Part shown: in pieces, positions 43,896 to 51,515 of the stretch
Layout of the letters: each line of letters starts with the position of its first letter
How positions within the stretch are numbered: position 1 is the stretch's first letter
Origin: SAR202 cluster bacterium bin16
Lineage (GTDB): Bacteria; Chloroflexota; Dehalococcoidia; Lucifugimonadales; Australimonadaceae
Reading direction: 5' to 3'
Length of the DNA stretch: 64,000 nucleotides
Assembly (NCBI GenBank): GCA_002238425.1
Contig: MPMJ01000013.1
Span: forward strand, 1-64,000
Program-made: the position numbers and the translations under genes
The notes under the pieces: generated by a model
Seen by the model: the letters and a program-made list of their open reading frames with translations, nothing else
Told to the model about the DNA's origin: nothing
Databases searched by the model: none

Positions 43896-44563
43896 ACCGG
43901 CCACTCCTCCTGGTTCCATGCCATCTCCCAGAAGAGGTACTCGTAGCGGGAGCTGGTGACGAAGGTCTCTTCGATGCTGGCCAGTTCGCTCTCCGGCAAC
44001 GCTTCAGCGATGCGGTCGATCAGGCCACGGCACCACTCGGCCAGTTCGGCGAATTCGGCGGATGCGTACATGTCTATCCATGCGGCGTAGCGCGGGTCTT
44101 CCGGTCGTCCCCGCGCGGCAAGCCGCTGACCGACCTCCGAGAACCCCCACATGCACGGCAGTAGCGCGCCCACGACCTCGGGGAAGCTACCCGTCGCCGC
44201 CGTGCGGACGAGGAAGTCCGTGTACGCCCGGCAGGTGGGCGACATCTCCTCGCGCTCCAACTCTTCCTCGCTGATATCGAATTCAGCCGCATAGGAGCGG
44301 TGCATGGACATCTCGACGTTCAGCGTTTCGTTCGTGAGCTGCGCCAGCTTCGTCATCGCTTCGAGGTTGGGGGCGCGCGCCGACGCTGTCGCGAGCATGC
44401 GGGCGTACTCGATCAGGAAGCGATAGTCCTGCCGCACCCAGTGCCGGAAACGGGCGATGTCCAGGCTGCCGTCGCCGATGCCCCGGATGAAAGGGTGTTC
44501 GTGCTGTGCCTCCCATACGTTCGCAGCGGCCGCCTTCAGGCGAGAACTGAATGGTTCAGGCAT
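43892..44563 (-). CDS. tenA: Thiaminase II/aminopyrimidine aminohydrolase TenA
   Basis: A 223-aa helical protein of the TenA/PqqC family. The catalytic Cys is Cys137 in [13 protein letters not shown]. Supporting residues are Asp46 (VRQDYRF), Tyr114 and Glu209 ([11 protein letters not shown]). TenA hydrolyses aminomethyl-pyrimidine or thiamine breakdown products to HMP, which ThiD then phosphorylates. It overlaps thiD, follows the transporter by 3 nt and is under the same TPP riboswitch, which supports a thiamine-salvage role. Confidence 0.94.
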   Translation of the reverse strand: MPEPFSSRLKAAAANVWEAQHEHPFIRGIGDGSLDIARFRHWVRQDYRFLIEYARMLATASARAPNLEAMTKLAQLTNETLNVEMSMHRSYAAEFDISEEELEREEMSPTCRAYTDFLVRTAATGSFPEVVGALLPCMWGFSEVGQRLAARGRPEDPRYAAWIDMYASAEFAELAEWCRGLIDRIAEALPESELASIEETFVTSSRYEYLFWEMAWNQEEWPV

Positions 44564-44566
44564 GGT

Positions 44567-46069
44567 TCACGCCTCGCTCTCCAGTGGGCGGATCTCGTCC
44601 GCGAGCGCCTCCAGGTCGAACCCTGCACTACTGCGCTGCCTGGCCGCGAGTACGAACAACGCCGTAACAGCAGACGAGACGACGACAGCCAGGAGGAAAC
44701 TGGCCAGCAGGTTCCCGGACGCGAGGATGTGCCACACGTTCGTGAGCCCTTCCCACGTCCACCAGCCGGAAAGGTCCGGCTTGGGGAAGAAGAGCGCTCC
44801 CACTATTATGCCGGCCACCGCACCGGCGACGGCCCCCGTTCCACTGAGATGCCGGCTCCACATGCCTGCGAATACGGGAACCATCGCACCTGCGCACACC
44901 AGGTCTGCTATGAGGAAGAGATAGAGCACACTGTCGAACGCATAACCGACGATGGCAGCAGGGACGATGAGAAGAGCGGTGATGACCCGCGTGGACCGGA
45001 GCAACCCACGCCCTCCCCGGATGCGGGAGAGGTCAGTCGTGAATACGCTCGCCATACCGTTGAGGAGTGTGTCCATGCTGCTCATCACGAGTACGAGCGC
45101 AAGCGCCACCAGGACAACGAGCGCCCAACCGGGCAGTACTTCCAGGGCCAGCGAGAAGAGCGCGATGGAAGCGGGTTGGTCGTCGTTCACCAGCCCGCTG
45201 CTGACGGCCCACAGTCCGAACAATCCCGCAGCGATGATCAGCGGGACGACGATCGCACCCGCGGAGAGGAAGCCGCGCCAGATGTCGCCGTCTGTTTTTG
45301 CCGCATATACCCGTTGCCAGAGTCCCTGGTGGAAGAGGTTCGCCGCCAGGATGGCGATCACGAGCGTGAGGCCGAACTCGATGCCGTGCAGTTGGGTGAC
45401 GTCGAGCAGCGCCGCGTTCTCTTCCCGAACCGTATCGAATGCTGCGGTCCACCCCCCGAAGTGGGCGAGCGTGGCGATGAGGACGGCGATGAGCAGGGGG
45501 ATGATGATGGCGAACTGGATGTTGTCCGTGAAGATGGAGGCCCGGAGACCACCGTAGACCGTGTAGGCCAGCGTTGCGACGCCGACGAGCACGAGTGTCA
45601 GCACCAGCGGCGCGTCGGCGACCTGCCCCACCGCTCGTGCGATCGCCCCCATCTCCGCGGCAAGGAAGGTGAACATATAGAGGACGATGATGAGGAGCGT
45701 GAGGAGATACATCGCGCGGCCGTACCGCTGCCAGACGAACTCGCTGAGCGAGTGACCGTTCGGCGCCAGTTTGCGCATGCGCGGCCCGACAACGGTGAAG
45801 GCCACGATGGGCGCCGCCTGCCCGATGCCGTACCCGATGAGAGCGGCAACTCCCGCCCAGGTCGCCGCTTCGGCAGGACTGAACAGGATCCACGCGCCGA
45901 GCAGGGATGCCGCCATGGTCGCCATCGCGGTCATGCCGCCGATGGAACCGCGCGCGGAGACGAAATCCTCAATGGTCTGTCGCCTCGACCTCGTGTAGAT
46001 GATGCCCGCTGCGGACATGATAGCCATGGTGACGATTGCGGCGATGAGAGCCCAGGCCTCGGTAGACAT
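44567..46069 (-). CDS. Sodium:solute symporter family protein, probable thiamine-precursor transporter (ThiV-like)
   Basis: A 500-aa membrane protein of the SSS/PanF family with about 13 hydrophobic segments. It has AEAATWAGVAALIGYGIGQAAP in helix 3 (in part), FTDNIQFAIIIPL, and the conserved VVLVALALVLVMSSMDTLLN segment (landmark MSSMDTLLNG) that carries the second sodium site Ser residues. Because a TPP riboswitch lies directly upstream and tenA-thiD follow, I infer uptake of a thiamine precursor such as HMP. ThiV-like symporters have been predicted for this role from other riboswitch-linked operons. There is no biochemical proof in the sequence. Confidence 0.85.
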   Translation of the reverse strand: MSTEAWALIAAIVTMAIMSAAGIIYTRSRRQTIEDFVSARGSIGGMTAMATMAASLLGAWILFSPAEAATWAGVAALIGYGIGQAAPIVAFTVVGPRMRKLAPNGHSLSEFVWQRYGRAMYLLTLLIIVLYMFTFLAAEMGAIARAVGQVADAPLVLTLVLVGVATLAYTVYGGLRASIFTDNIQFAIIIPLLIAVLIATLAHFGGWTAAFDTVREENAALLDVTQLHGIEFGLTLVIAILAANLFHQGLWQRVYAAKTDGDIWRGFLSAGAIVVPLIIAAGLFGLWAVSSGLVNDDQPASIALFSLALEVLPGWALVVLVALALVLVMSSMDTLLNGMASVFTTDLSRIRGGRGLLRSTRVITALLIVPAAIVGYAFDSVLYLFLIADLVCAGAMVPVFAGMWSRHLSGTGAVAGAVAGIIVGALFFPKPDLSGWWTWEGLTNVWHILASGNLLASFLLAVVVSSAVTALFVLAARQRSSAGFDLEALADEIRPLESEA

Positions 46070-46081
46070 TGCGTCTCCTCC

Positions 46082-46128
46082 TGCATAGCGAAGGGCCGCT
46101 CACTGGAGGAGCGGCCCCTTCGCGACTT
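46082..46128 (-). promoter_or_regulatory. Hairpin between the TPP riboswitch and its gene (expression platform)
   Basis: On the minus strand GAAGGGGCCGCTC pairs with GAGCGGCCCTTCG across a 7-nt loop with one bulge. It ends about 10 nt before the AGGAGG of the symporter gene. It could be a terminator that the aptamer controls or a structure that controls initiation. No U-run follows. Confidence 0.5.
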
Positions 46129-46146
46129 TCGCCGGTTGCATCGCTC

Positions 46147-46232
46147 TTCCTACGCTGGCATGACCCAGGTCAGGTTCGGAGGGTCGCCCGAGACGGGCCT
46201 CTCAGCCGGACGTGACGCCCGGCTCCCCTGAA
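46147..46232 (-). ncRNA. TPP riboswitch (THI element)
   Basis: On the minus strand the segment reads AGGGGAGCC near its 5' end, then the GGCTGAGAGG core, GACCCTCCGAACCTGACC and CAGCGTAGGAA. GCTGAGA, ACCTGA and the terminal GCGTAGGAA are the universally conserved bases of thiamine pyrophosphate aptamers, in the right order and spacing. It lies 78 nt upstream of the symporter-tenA-thiD operon and should repress it when TPP is abundant. Confidence 0.95.
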
Positions 46233-46255
46233 CGTTCGCTATTCGATTGCGTGGC

Positions 46256-46284
46256 ATGGTATAACCGCCCAGTCGGCTGGTCAA
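46256..46284 (-). promoter_or_regulatory. Promoter of the TPP-riboswitch operon
   Basis: On the minus strand TTGACC (46284-46279) and TACCAT (46261-46256) are 17 nt apart. The predicted start near 46249 lies just ahead of the aptamer. The remainder of the gap up to 46366 holds no other recognised element. Confidence 0.6.
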
Positions 46285-46366
46285 ACGAGTACGAGTCGGA
46301 TGCGTATTCGCGGAAACTGGAAAGAGAGGATGCTGCAAAACCTATGGCGAAGCGGCGATGATGTAC

Positions 46367-46496
46367 TATAATGCCGTGCAAAGCCCAGACCGGCTTCCGG
46401 CTAGGCGAAGGATATGATATGCATTAGGTGTGTCCGGAGAGCATCTTCCGGCCATGCCTTGATGCGTAAAGAGTCACCGGACTAACAGGAGGCGGG
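46367..46496 (+). promoter_or_regulatory. -10 box and structured-looking leader of the surface-protein gene
   Basis: A perfect TATAAT is at 46367-46372, followed by a leader of about 115 nt before the ATG at 46497. The leader contains GCAAAGCC, a CCGG-TTCCGG hairpin, GGCTAGG, and a second CCGGA...TCCGG stem around 46433-46452, then AGGAGGCGGG. The GCAAAGCC segment recalls the GEMM (cyclic-di-GMP-I) core, but other conserved parts are missing. Confidence 0.3.
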
Positions 46497-47507
46497 ATGT
46501 TCACACGCCGAAAGCTCTCCATCAGCGTAGCCTTGATGCTGGCGCTGACCCTGCTCATGACCCTTAGCGCGAGCGCGCAGGCACCTGCCCTTGGCGGTAC
46601 CGCCCAGCTCCGCGACGCCAATGCGGCAAGCGACAGCTTGGTGGTCGATTTCACCGGTGCGACCGTGCTTTCCCACGGCTCTACTTACGAAGGCTGGCTC
46701 ATAGACGCCGACGATAACAAGCTCAGTACCGGCAGGCTTGGCCGTGGGCCGTTCCTCCAGGGCGAGTACGTCTCCCCCGGTGGTGTGGACCTCCTTGCCC
46801 GCTACAGCACGTTCGTAATCACGGTGGAGCCGCTGGACGACCCCGACCCCGCTCCTTCCGGCGTTATCGCTTACGGTGCGGCGACGCGCGGGGCCGTTCT
46901 CTCCCACATCAGCGTTCTCGTGGGCGAGGGCGGGGCAGCGACGGCGGTGCGCGATCAGGCCGCGCAGGTGCTGGCCTACGCCGAGGCGGGAGACGCCGAC
47001 ATGGCTGCGGGCATGCTGGACAGCATCGTCGCTTCGGCGCGGGACGCGTCCGGGGTTGCCAGCGACTTGCTCTTCTCTTCAGCGAGCGGCGGTGACGAGA
47101 ACGTCGATGACGTTGCGAACGAGATTATCGACGCGTCGAACAACGTGATCAGGCTCGCGGGCGAGGTACGGGACGCCGCATCGCGCGCGTCCAGCGCGTC
47201 CGGCATCGAAGCCCAGCAGGAGTCCAAGAACCTCCTCGCATGGGCGACCCGGCTGTACTCGGGCACCGAGCAGGACGGCCAGGCGCTTGACCAAGTTACT
47301 AGGAAGGTAGAGTCACCCCACGGCGCGGTGCACCTCTACGAGTTGTCGCAGGACCTCGGCGCGTTCCGCCCCAACGTTGGCGCTCCGCCCGCAACCGGCG
47401 ACTCGCTCGTACCGATGGTCGCGCTGGTGGCCCTCGCACTGGGCGCTGCGTTCGTCCTCAGTGGCGGGCTGGTGGTGTTCCGCTCCCGCCGACGCGCGTT
47501 CGCCTGA
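46497..47507 (+). CDS. Secreted, C-terminally anchored surface protein with RskA-like domain
   Basis: A 336-aa exported protein. Residues 1-27 are a signal peptide ending SASAQA. Residues 35-125 (GTAQLRDANAASDSLVVDFTG, YEGWLIDADDNKLSTG, FVITVEPLDDPDPAPSG, given as landmarks) resemble the extracellular domain of anti-sigma-K (RskA) proteins. The middle 140-285 is helical and Ala/Asp/Ser-rich. The C-terminus has PPATG (297-301), a hydrophobic helix and RSRRR, the order of a sortase-type sorting signal with a variant LPxTG. No sortase gene is in the window. It may be a sensor or a wall-attached structural protein. Confidence 0.7.
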   Translation: MFTRRKLSISVALMLALTLLMTLSASAQAPALGGTAQLRDANAASDSLVVDFTGATVLSHGSTYEGWLIDADDNKLSTGRLGRGPFLQGEYVSPGGVDLLARYSTFVITVEPLDDPDPAPSGVIAYGAATRGAVLSHISVLVGEGGAATAVRDQAAQVLAYAEAGDADMAAGMLDSIVASARDASGVASDLLFSSASGGDENVDDVANEIIDASNNVIRLAGEVRDAASRASSASGIEAQQESKNLLAWATRLYSGTEQDGQALDQVTRKVESPHGAVHLYELSQDLGAFRPNVGAPPATGDSLVPMVALVALALGAAFVLSGGLVVFRSRRRAFA

Positions 47508-47543
47508 TCCGTCAGCGCGGCGCTAGCGATACGATAGAAGAAG

Positions 47544-47569
47544 GCCCCGCTCACCCGAGCGGGGCTTTT
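47544..47569 (+). terminator. Rho-independent terminator after the surface-protein gene
   Basis: GCCCCGCTC (47544-47552) and GAGCGGGGC (47557-47565) form a 9-bp stem with a 4-nt loop followed by TTTT. It sits between convergent genes, 37 nt after the stop, and may also act for thyX. Confidence 0.85.
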
Positions 47570-47597
47570 CTGTACCAATAGTGTCGCGCTGCGCCGG

Positions 47598-48611
47598 CTA
47601 GCTGAGCCCCAGCATCTCCTTCAGTTCCCGCCACTCACGAGAGGACATCTTCAATTCCGCGGGGTCGATCTCCTCGCCGGCGAGTATGCGCTTGACGGCT
47701 GACAGCCCCTCCGCACTCAGGCGTGCCCCGCCGATGCGGTAGCGATGGAACGCGTTCGCCGTGAGCGGCACCCAGCGCTCTACGACGTCCAGGATGACGC
47801 GGGCGTACTCCTGTATCTCCCACTGTGCGTGGGCATCGCCACGGAGGGCGAGGAAGTGCAGCAGGTTGTGCAGGTCGGTCTTCCAATACCACTGCGTGTA
47901 TGTGCTCAACGGGAGGCCGATGCGGGCCAGCTCCCGGGCGAACCCGGCGGTAAGCAGGCTGTCGTACTGGTCGAACGACCGCTGAGCGTCCGTGGTCATG
48001 GACCCTTGGACTCGCTGCGCCTCCTCCTGAGTGGCCTTGGCGCGCTGTACATCGGCAGTCCGCTCTCTCGCCGTCTTTCGCCTTGAGCCTTGCTGCGGCT
48101 CAGCCTGCGGCCCGGGTACTGAACCCAGGGCGAGCTGTTCGCCGGCGCTGATCTCACCACGCCCCTGGTTGTTGGTGGCGGATTGGGTTGCGAGCTGTTC
48201 GCCTTCCGGGACGTAGAACTCTCTGTCGAGCACGGAGTAGCGTGCTGAGTACTCGTTCACATTCGCCATCCGGTGCCGTATCCACTGCCGCGCAACGAAG
48301 ATGGGCAGTTTCACGTGCAGCTTGATCTCGCACATCTCGAAGGGCGAGGTGTGGGCGTTCCGCATCAGGTAGTTGATGAGGCCCTGGTCGTCCCGCGTCC
48401 GCTTCGTCCCGCGTCCGTACGAAACACGGGCCGCCTGCACGATCGCAGCGTCGTCGCCCATGTAGTCCACCACGCGAACGAATCCATGGTCGAGCACGGG
48501 CAGCGCCTCGTAGAGGATCTCTTCGACGGCAGGCACGGTGGAGCGGCGCGTCTCGTGCCGCTCCTCGCGGAGTGCGTCTATCTCGGCCTGTTGCTCGGGG
48601 GTGATGGACAT
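47598..48611 (-). CDS. thyX: Flavin-dependent thymidylate synthase
   Basis: Makes dTMP from dUMP using FAD, NADPH and methylenetetrahydrofolate. 337 aa with HTSPFEMCEIKLHVKLPIFVARQW (landmarks HTSPFEM, FVARQWIRHR) and the ThyX motif RHRMANVNEYSARY (112-125), a variant of RHRxxSxNExSxRY. LPLSTYTQWYWKTDLHNLLHFL is also typical. It is longer than most ThyX because of a 40-50-residue Gln/Ala/Arg-rich insert around 160-205. The ATG at 48611 is supported by the TPEQQAEIDALRE start. Confidence 0.95.
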   Translation of the reverse strand: MSITPEQQAEIDALREERHETRRSTVPAVEEILYEALPVLDHGFVRVVDYMGDDAAIVQAARVSYGRGTKRTRDDQGLINYLMRNAHTSPFEMCEIKLHVKLPIFVARQWIRHRMANVNEYSARYSVLDREFYVPEGEQLATQSATNNQGRGEISAGEQLALGSVPGPQAEPQQGSRRKTARERTADVQRAKATQEEAQRVQGSMTTDAQRSFDQYDSLLTAGFARELARIGLPLSTYTQWYWKTDLHNLLHFLALRGDAHAQWEIQEYARVILDVVERWVPLTANAFHRYRIGGARLSAEGLSAVKRILAGEEIDPAELKMSSREWRELKEMLGLS

Positions 48612-48687
48612 CTCGTCTGGCGTGTGCGTTGCGCACTATGGAATGTTACACGCAGCGCTGGCGGCGTGGGGCTTCGGACAAGCGAAC

Positions 48688-48750
48688 GGCCGCCGAGGCA
48701 CGGACTCGCGGGCCGCCGCCGGTGCGGCGGTGCGTGGCGCGGCCGTCGTG
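48688..48750 (-). other. Short G+C-rich hairpin region between korB and thyX
   Basis: CCGCCGC-CGGT-GCGGCGG at about 48715-48732 forms a 7-bp stem in the 160-nt gap. It may end the lpd-korAB transcript. Minus-strand TAACAT about 35 nt before thyX might be its -10. Nothing else stands out. Confidence 0.3.
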
Positions 48751-48771
48751 GATGCGTTGTTGCGTCGCGTG

Positions 48772-49653
48772 CTACAGCATGCGCTGCACGATGCGATCGG
48801 CCTGCTCCCCGGTGAGTCCGCCGGTGCGCTTGGCGACAGGGCCGTCGCGCAGGACGGGTTCCAGTGCCGTAAGTGATTCCTTCTCGGCCTCCAGGTGGTA
48901 GAACTTGCCGATGTAGATCTCATCACCCCAGACCATCGCCTTCTCGCAGGCAGCGGCCCAACTGGTGACATCGTGGTCCTCATCCTCCAGCTTCTTGATG
49001 CGCTCCTTGAAGAAGTTGTGGGTGTTGTCCAGGTTGAAGGTAACGCACGGGCTGAATATGTCGATAAGGGCGAATCCCTGGTGCTCGATGCCTCCCTTGA
49101 TGAGTTCCGTCAGGTGCCTCACGTCGCCGGAGTAGCCCCGTGCGACGTAGGTCGCGCCGTTCATGATTGCGGAGGTTAGGGGGTTGAGGGGGTATTCCAC
49201 GCTGCCGAACGGGGTGCTCTTGGTCTTCTGCCCCACCCTGCTGGTTGGGGAAACCTGACCAGTGGTGAGGCCGTATATCTGGTTGTTCATCACCACGTAG
49301 GTGAGGTCCACGTTGCGGCGGGCGGTGTGCGTGAAGTGGTTGCCGCCGATGCCGTAACCATCGCCGTCGCCGCCGGTGGCGATAACGGTGAGGTCGTGGT
49401 TCGCCATCTTCACCCCAGTGGCGAATGCGAGCGAGCGCCCGTGGAGCGTGTGCATACCGTAGGTGTTGATGTACCCCGGCAGGTTGGACGAACAACCGAT
49501 GCCGCTGACCGTCACGATCTCGTGCGGCCGCAGGCCAAGCTCGGCAGCTGCTCGCTGCAGGCTGTTCAGGACGCCGAAGTCGCCGCAACCCGGGCACCAG
49601 TCGGGGTCAATCTTGCCCTTGAAGTCACGTGCTGTCAGTTGGATCGTGGTCAT
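48772..49653 (-). CDS. korB: 2-oxoacid:ferredoxin oxidoreductase, beta subunit
   Basis: A 293-aa TPP-binding subunit. CPGCGDFG (Cys20, Cys23), Cys54 (GIGCSS) and a Cys near 199 (FSPC) are the usual 4Fe-4S ligands. The TPP/Mg motif is GGDGDGYGIGGNH (94-106), and VVMNNQIYGLTTGQVSPTS (landmark NNQIYGLTTGQ) is shared by KorB/VorB/PorB. With the alpha subunit it decarboxylates a 2-oxoacid to acyl-CoA, reducing ferredoxin. 2-oxoglutarate is most likely but branched-chain acids are possible. AAGGAG lies 9 nt before the ATG at 49653. Confidence 0.93.
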   Translation of the reverse strand: MTTIQLTARDFKGKIDPDWCPGCGDFGVLNSLQRAAAELGLRPHEIVTVSGIGCSSNLPGYINTYGMHTLHGRSLAFATGVKMANHDLTVIATGGDGDGYGIGGNHFTHTARRNVDLTYVVMNNQIYGLTTGQVSPTSRVGQKTKSTPFGSVEYPLNPLTSAIMNGATYVARGYSGDVRHLTELIKGGIEHQGFALIDIFSPCVTFNLDNTHNFFKERIKKLEDEDHDVTSWAAACEKAMVWGDEIYIGKFYHLEAEKESLTALEPVLRDGPVAKRTGGLTGEQADRIVQRML

Positions 49654-49670
49654 GATGTTTTTCTCCTTGG

Positions 49671-51455
49671 CTAGACGATGACTTCCTGGTAGGGGACGAA
49701 GACGCCGCCCTCCCTGCCGAGCAGGTCCGCGACGCCGTCTGCTATGTGGTGAGGCGCGAACGGCTCGCCGTCGTACTTGCGTATGTGCCCGTAGGCGCTC
49801 AACCCCGTCTCGCTCCGCATGTAGCGGGCGAACTGGCCGGAGTAGTTGTTCTCCACGATGATGAACTTGTTGGCGCTCGTGAGGGCTGCCGTGATCTCGT
49901 CCGTGTGCAGGGGGATGAGCCACTTGACCGCCAGTTGGTTCGCGGTGATACCGCGGTCTGCGAGCTGCTCGATAGCCTCCTGGATGACGCCTGCGGTGGA
50001 GCCCCAGCCAACGAGCGTTACCTGTGCGTTCGCGGGGCCCTCGATCTCCGGGGGCGCGATGAGGCTGGCTGCGGCCTCGAACTTCCGCGCGCGCTTCTCA
50101 ACGGACGCGCGGCGGCGGTGCGGGTTCGTGAACTCGTCTGAGAGCAGCATCGAGTCTTCGTCATGCTCGTCCGTCGCTACGGTGTGTACATGCCCCTCGG
50201 TGCCGGGGACGGCGCGCGGAGAGACGCCGCTCGCCGTGTCCCTGTACCGCATGTAGGGCTCTCCATTGGAGGTCCCTTCCGTGATGAGCTCGCCCCTGTC
50301 AATCTCGGGGTGGAAGTTGATCTCCTTGGGGCTGATGCTGTACCTGCCCTCGGAGATGAGCAGATCGGACAGGATGATGCCGGGGCACTGCAGCCTGTCT
50401 GCCAGGTTGAACAGCTCCGGCACCGTGTTGTAGGCGTCGAGAGCATCCTTCGGGCTGACGACGAACCGCTCGAAGTCGCCCTGGCTTGCGCCGAGCGCCT
50501 GCCAGAGGTCGCCTTGCTCGGTCTTGGTCGGAACTCCCGTGGACGGCCCTGCGCGCTGCACGTTGATGAACACGCAGGGTATCTCCATCATCGCCGCCGC
50601 GCCGATCGCCTCGGTCATCAGGGCGAAGCCTCCGCCGGAGGTCGCGCACATCGCGCGGGCCCCGGTGTGGGCAGCGCCGACGACCATGTTCGCGACGCCG
50701 ATCTCGTCCTCCACCTGGCGCACCATGATGCCCAGGTTCCGGGCGTTCTGTGCCATCCAGTGAAGCACGCCTGTGGACGGGCTCATCGGGTAGGCAGCGT
50801 AGAACTTCACACCCGCTGCGGCGCCGCCCATCGCGAGCGCCTCGTTGCCGGACCAGACGCCCAGGGGCTCGCCGCCTTCGGGCATCGGCATCGGGAACGG
50901 GGTGAAGTTCTCCTGCGCGTGCGTGTAACCCGCAAGAGCTACCCGCACGTTCTCGTTCACCACGTCCTCACCCTTGCGGGAGAACTGCTGGGTGATGCTC
51001 GCTTCGAGCAGCCCGAAGTCGAGGCCGAGCAGGTGCATCATCGCGCCCAGGGCCACGGTGTTCTGGTTCAGCCCTGACCGCTGGGAGCCGGTGAGGTCGT
51101 TCACCGGCAGCGGGCAGAGCTGCACTCCGTCCGTGTAGTCGCCCGGAGAGATGGTGTCGCTGTTGTAGAGCGCGGCGGCGCCGGAGCCGAGCAACCGCAA
51201 GTGCCGGTTCATTGTGTCCTGGTTCAGCGCCAGCAGCATGTCCAGCTTGTCGCCGTGGCTGCGCACTTCTCTGTCGGAGACGCGCACGGTGAGGAAGATG
51301 TGCCCCCCTCGGATGATGGACTGGTACGCGTTGTAGGTGGACAGGTTCAACCCGCGCCGTACGACGATGCGGGCGAGCGTGTCACCCGGTGTGGCGATAC
51401 CCTGACCGGCTTCGCCTCCTATCGCCAGGGCGAAGTCAAAGTTGCCGTCGCTCAT
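49671..51455 (-). CDS. korA: 2-oxoacid:ferredoxin oxidoreductase, fused gamma-alpha subunit
   Basis: A 594-aa protein. Residues 1 to about 180 are the gamma domain (IGGEAGQGIATPGDTLAR, IRGGHIFLTVRVSD). From about 205 the alpha domain begins with WSGNEALAMGGAAAGVKFYAAYPMSPSTG in parts (landmark AAYPMSPSTGVLH), followed by QVEDEIGVANMVVGAAHTGARA (in part) and ATSGGGFALMTEA. The C-terminal domain II has VTLVGWGSTAGVI. The gamma-alpha fusion is common in bacterial KorA. I used the ATG at 51455 with GGAGGG 5 nt upstream rather than the GTG four codons earlier. Confidence 0.93.
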   Translation of the reverse strand: MSDGNFDFALAIGGEAGQGIATPGDTLARIVVRRGLNLSTYNAYQSIIRGGHIFLTVRVSDREVRSHGDKLDMLLALNQDTMNRHLRLLGSGAAALYNSDTISPGDYTDGVQLCPLPVNDLTGSQRSGLNQNTVALGAMMHLLGLDFGLLEASITQQFSRKGEDVVNENVRVALAGYTHAQENFTPFPMPMPEGGEPLGVWSGNEALAMGGAAAGVKFYAAYPMSPSTGVLHWMAQNARNLGIMVRQVEDEIGVANMVVGAAHTGARAMCATSGGGFALMTEAIGAAAMMEIPCVFINVQRAGPSTGVPTKTEQGDLWQALGASQGDFERFVVSPKDALDAYNTVPELFNLADRLQCPGIILSDLLISEGRYSISPKEINFHPEIDRGELITEGTSNGEPYMRYRDTASGVSPRAVPGTEGHVHTVATDEHDEDSMLLSDEFTNPHRRRASVEKRARKFEAAASLIAPPEIEGPANAQVTLVGWGSTAGVIQEAIEQLADRGITANQLAVKWLIPLHTDEITAALTSANKFIIVENNYSGQFARYMRSETGLSAYGHIRKYDGEPFAPHHIADGVADLLGREGGVFVPYQEVIV

Positions 51456-51515
51456 AGATCCCTCCACTCGGCCTGTGGGCCGTACTTCTATGTCGGTCTG
51501 CTGCTCGCCGCTCCG

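Noticed and set aside
44300-46231. 643-codon plus-strand frame opposite tenA and the symporter
   Set aside because: Arg/Glu/Asp/His-heavy shadow. It runs through two real genes and the TPP riboswitch.
46340-46460. Cyclic-di-GMP (GEMM-I) riboswitch
   Set aside because: Only GCAAAGCC fits. The upstream GCAAACC-hairpin-GGGAC part and the distal receptor helix are not present in the right order.
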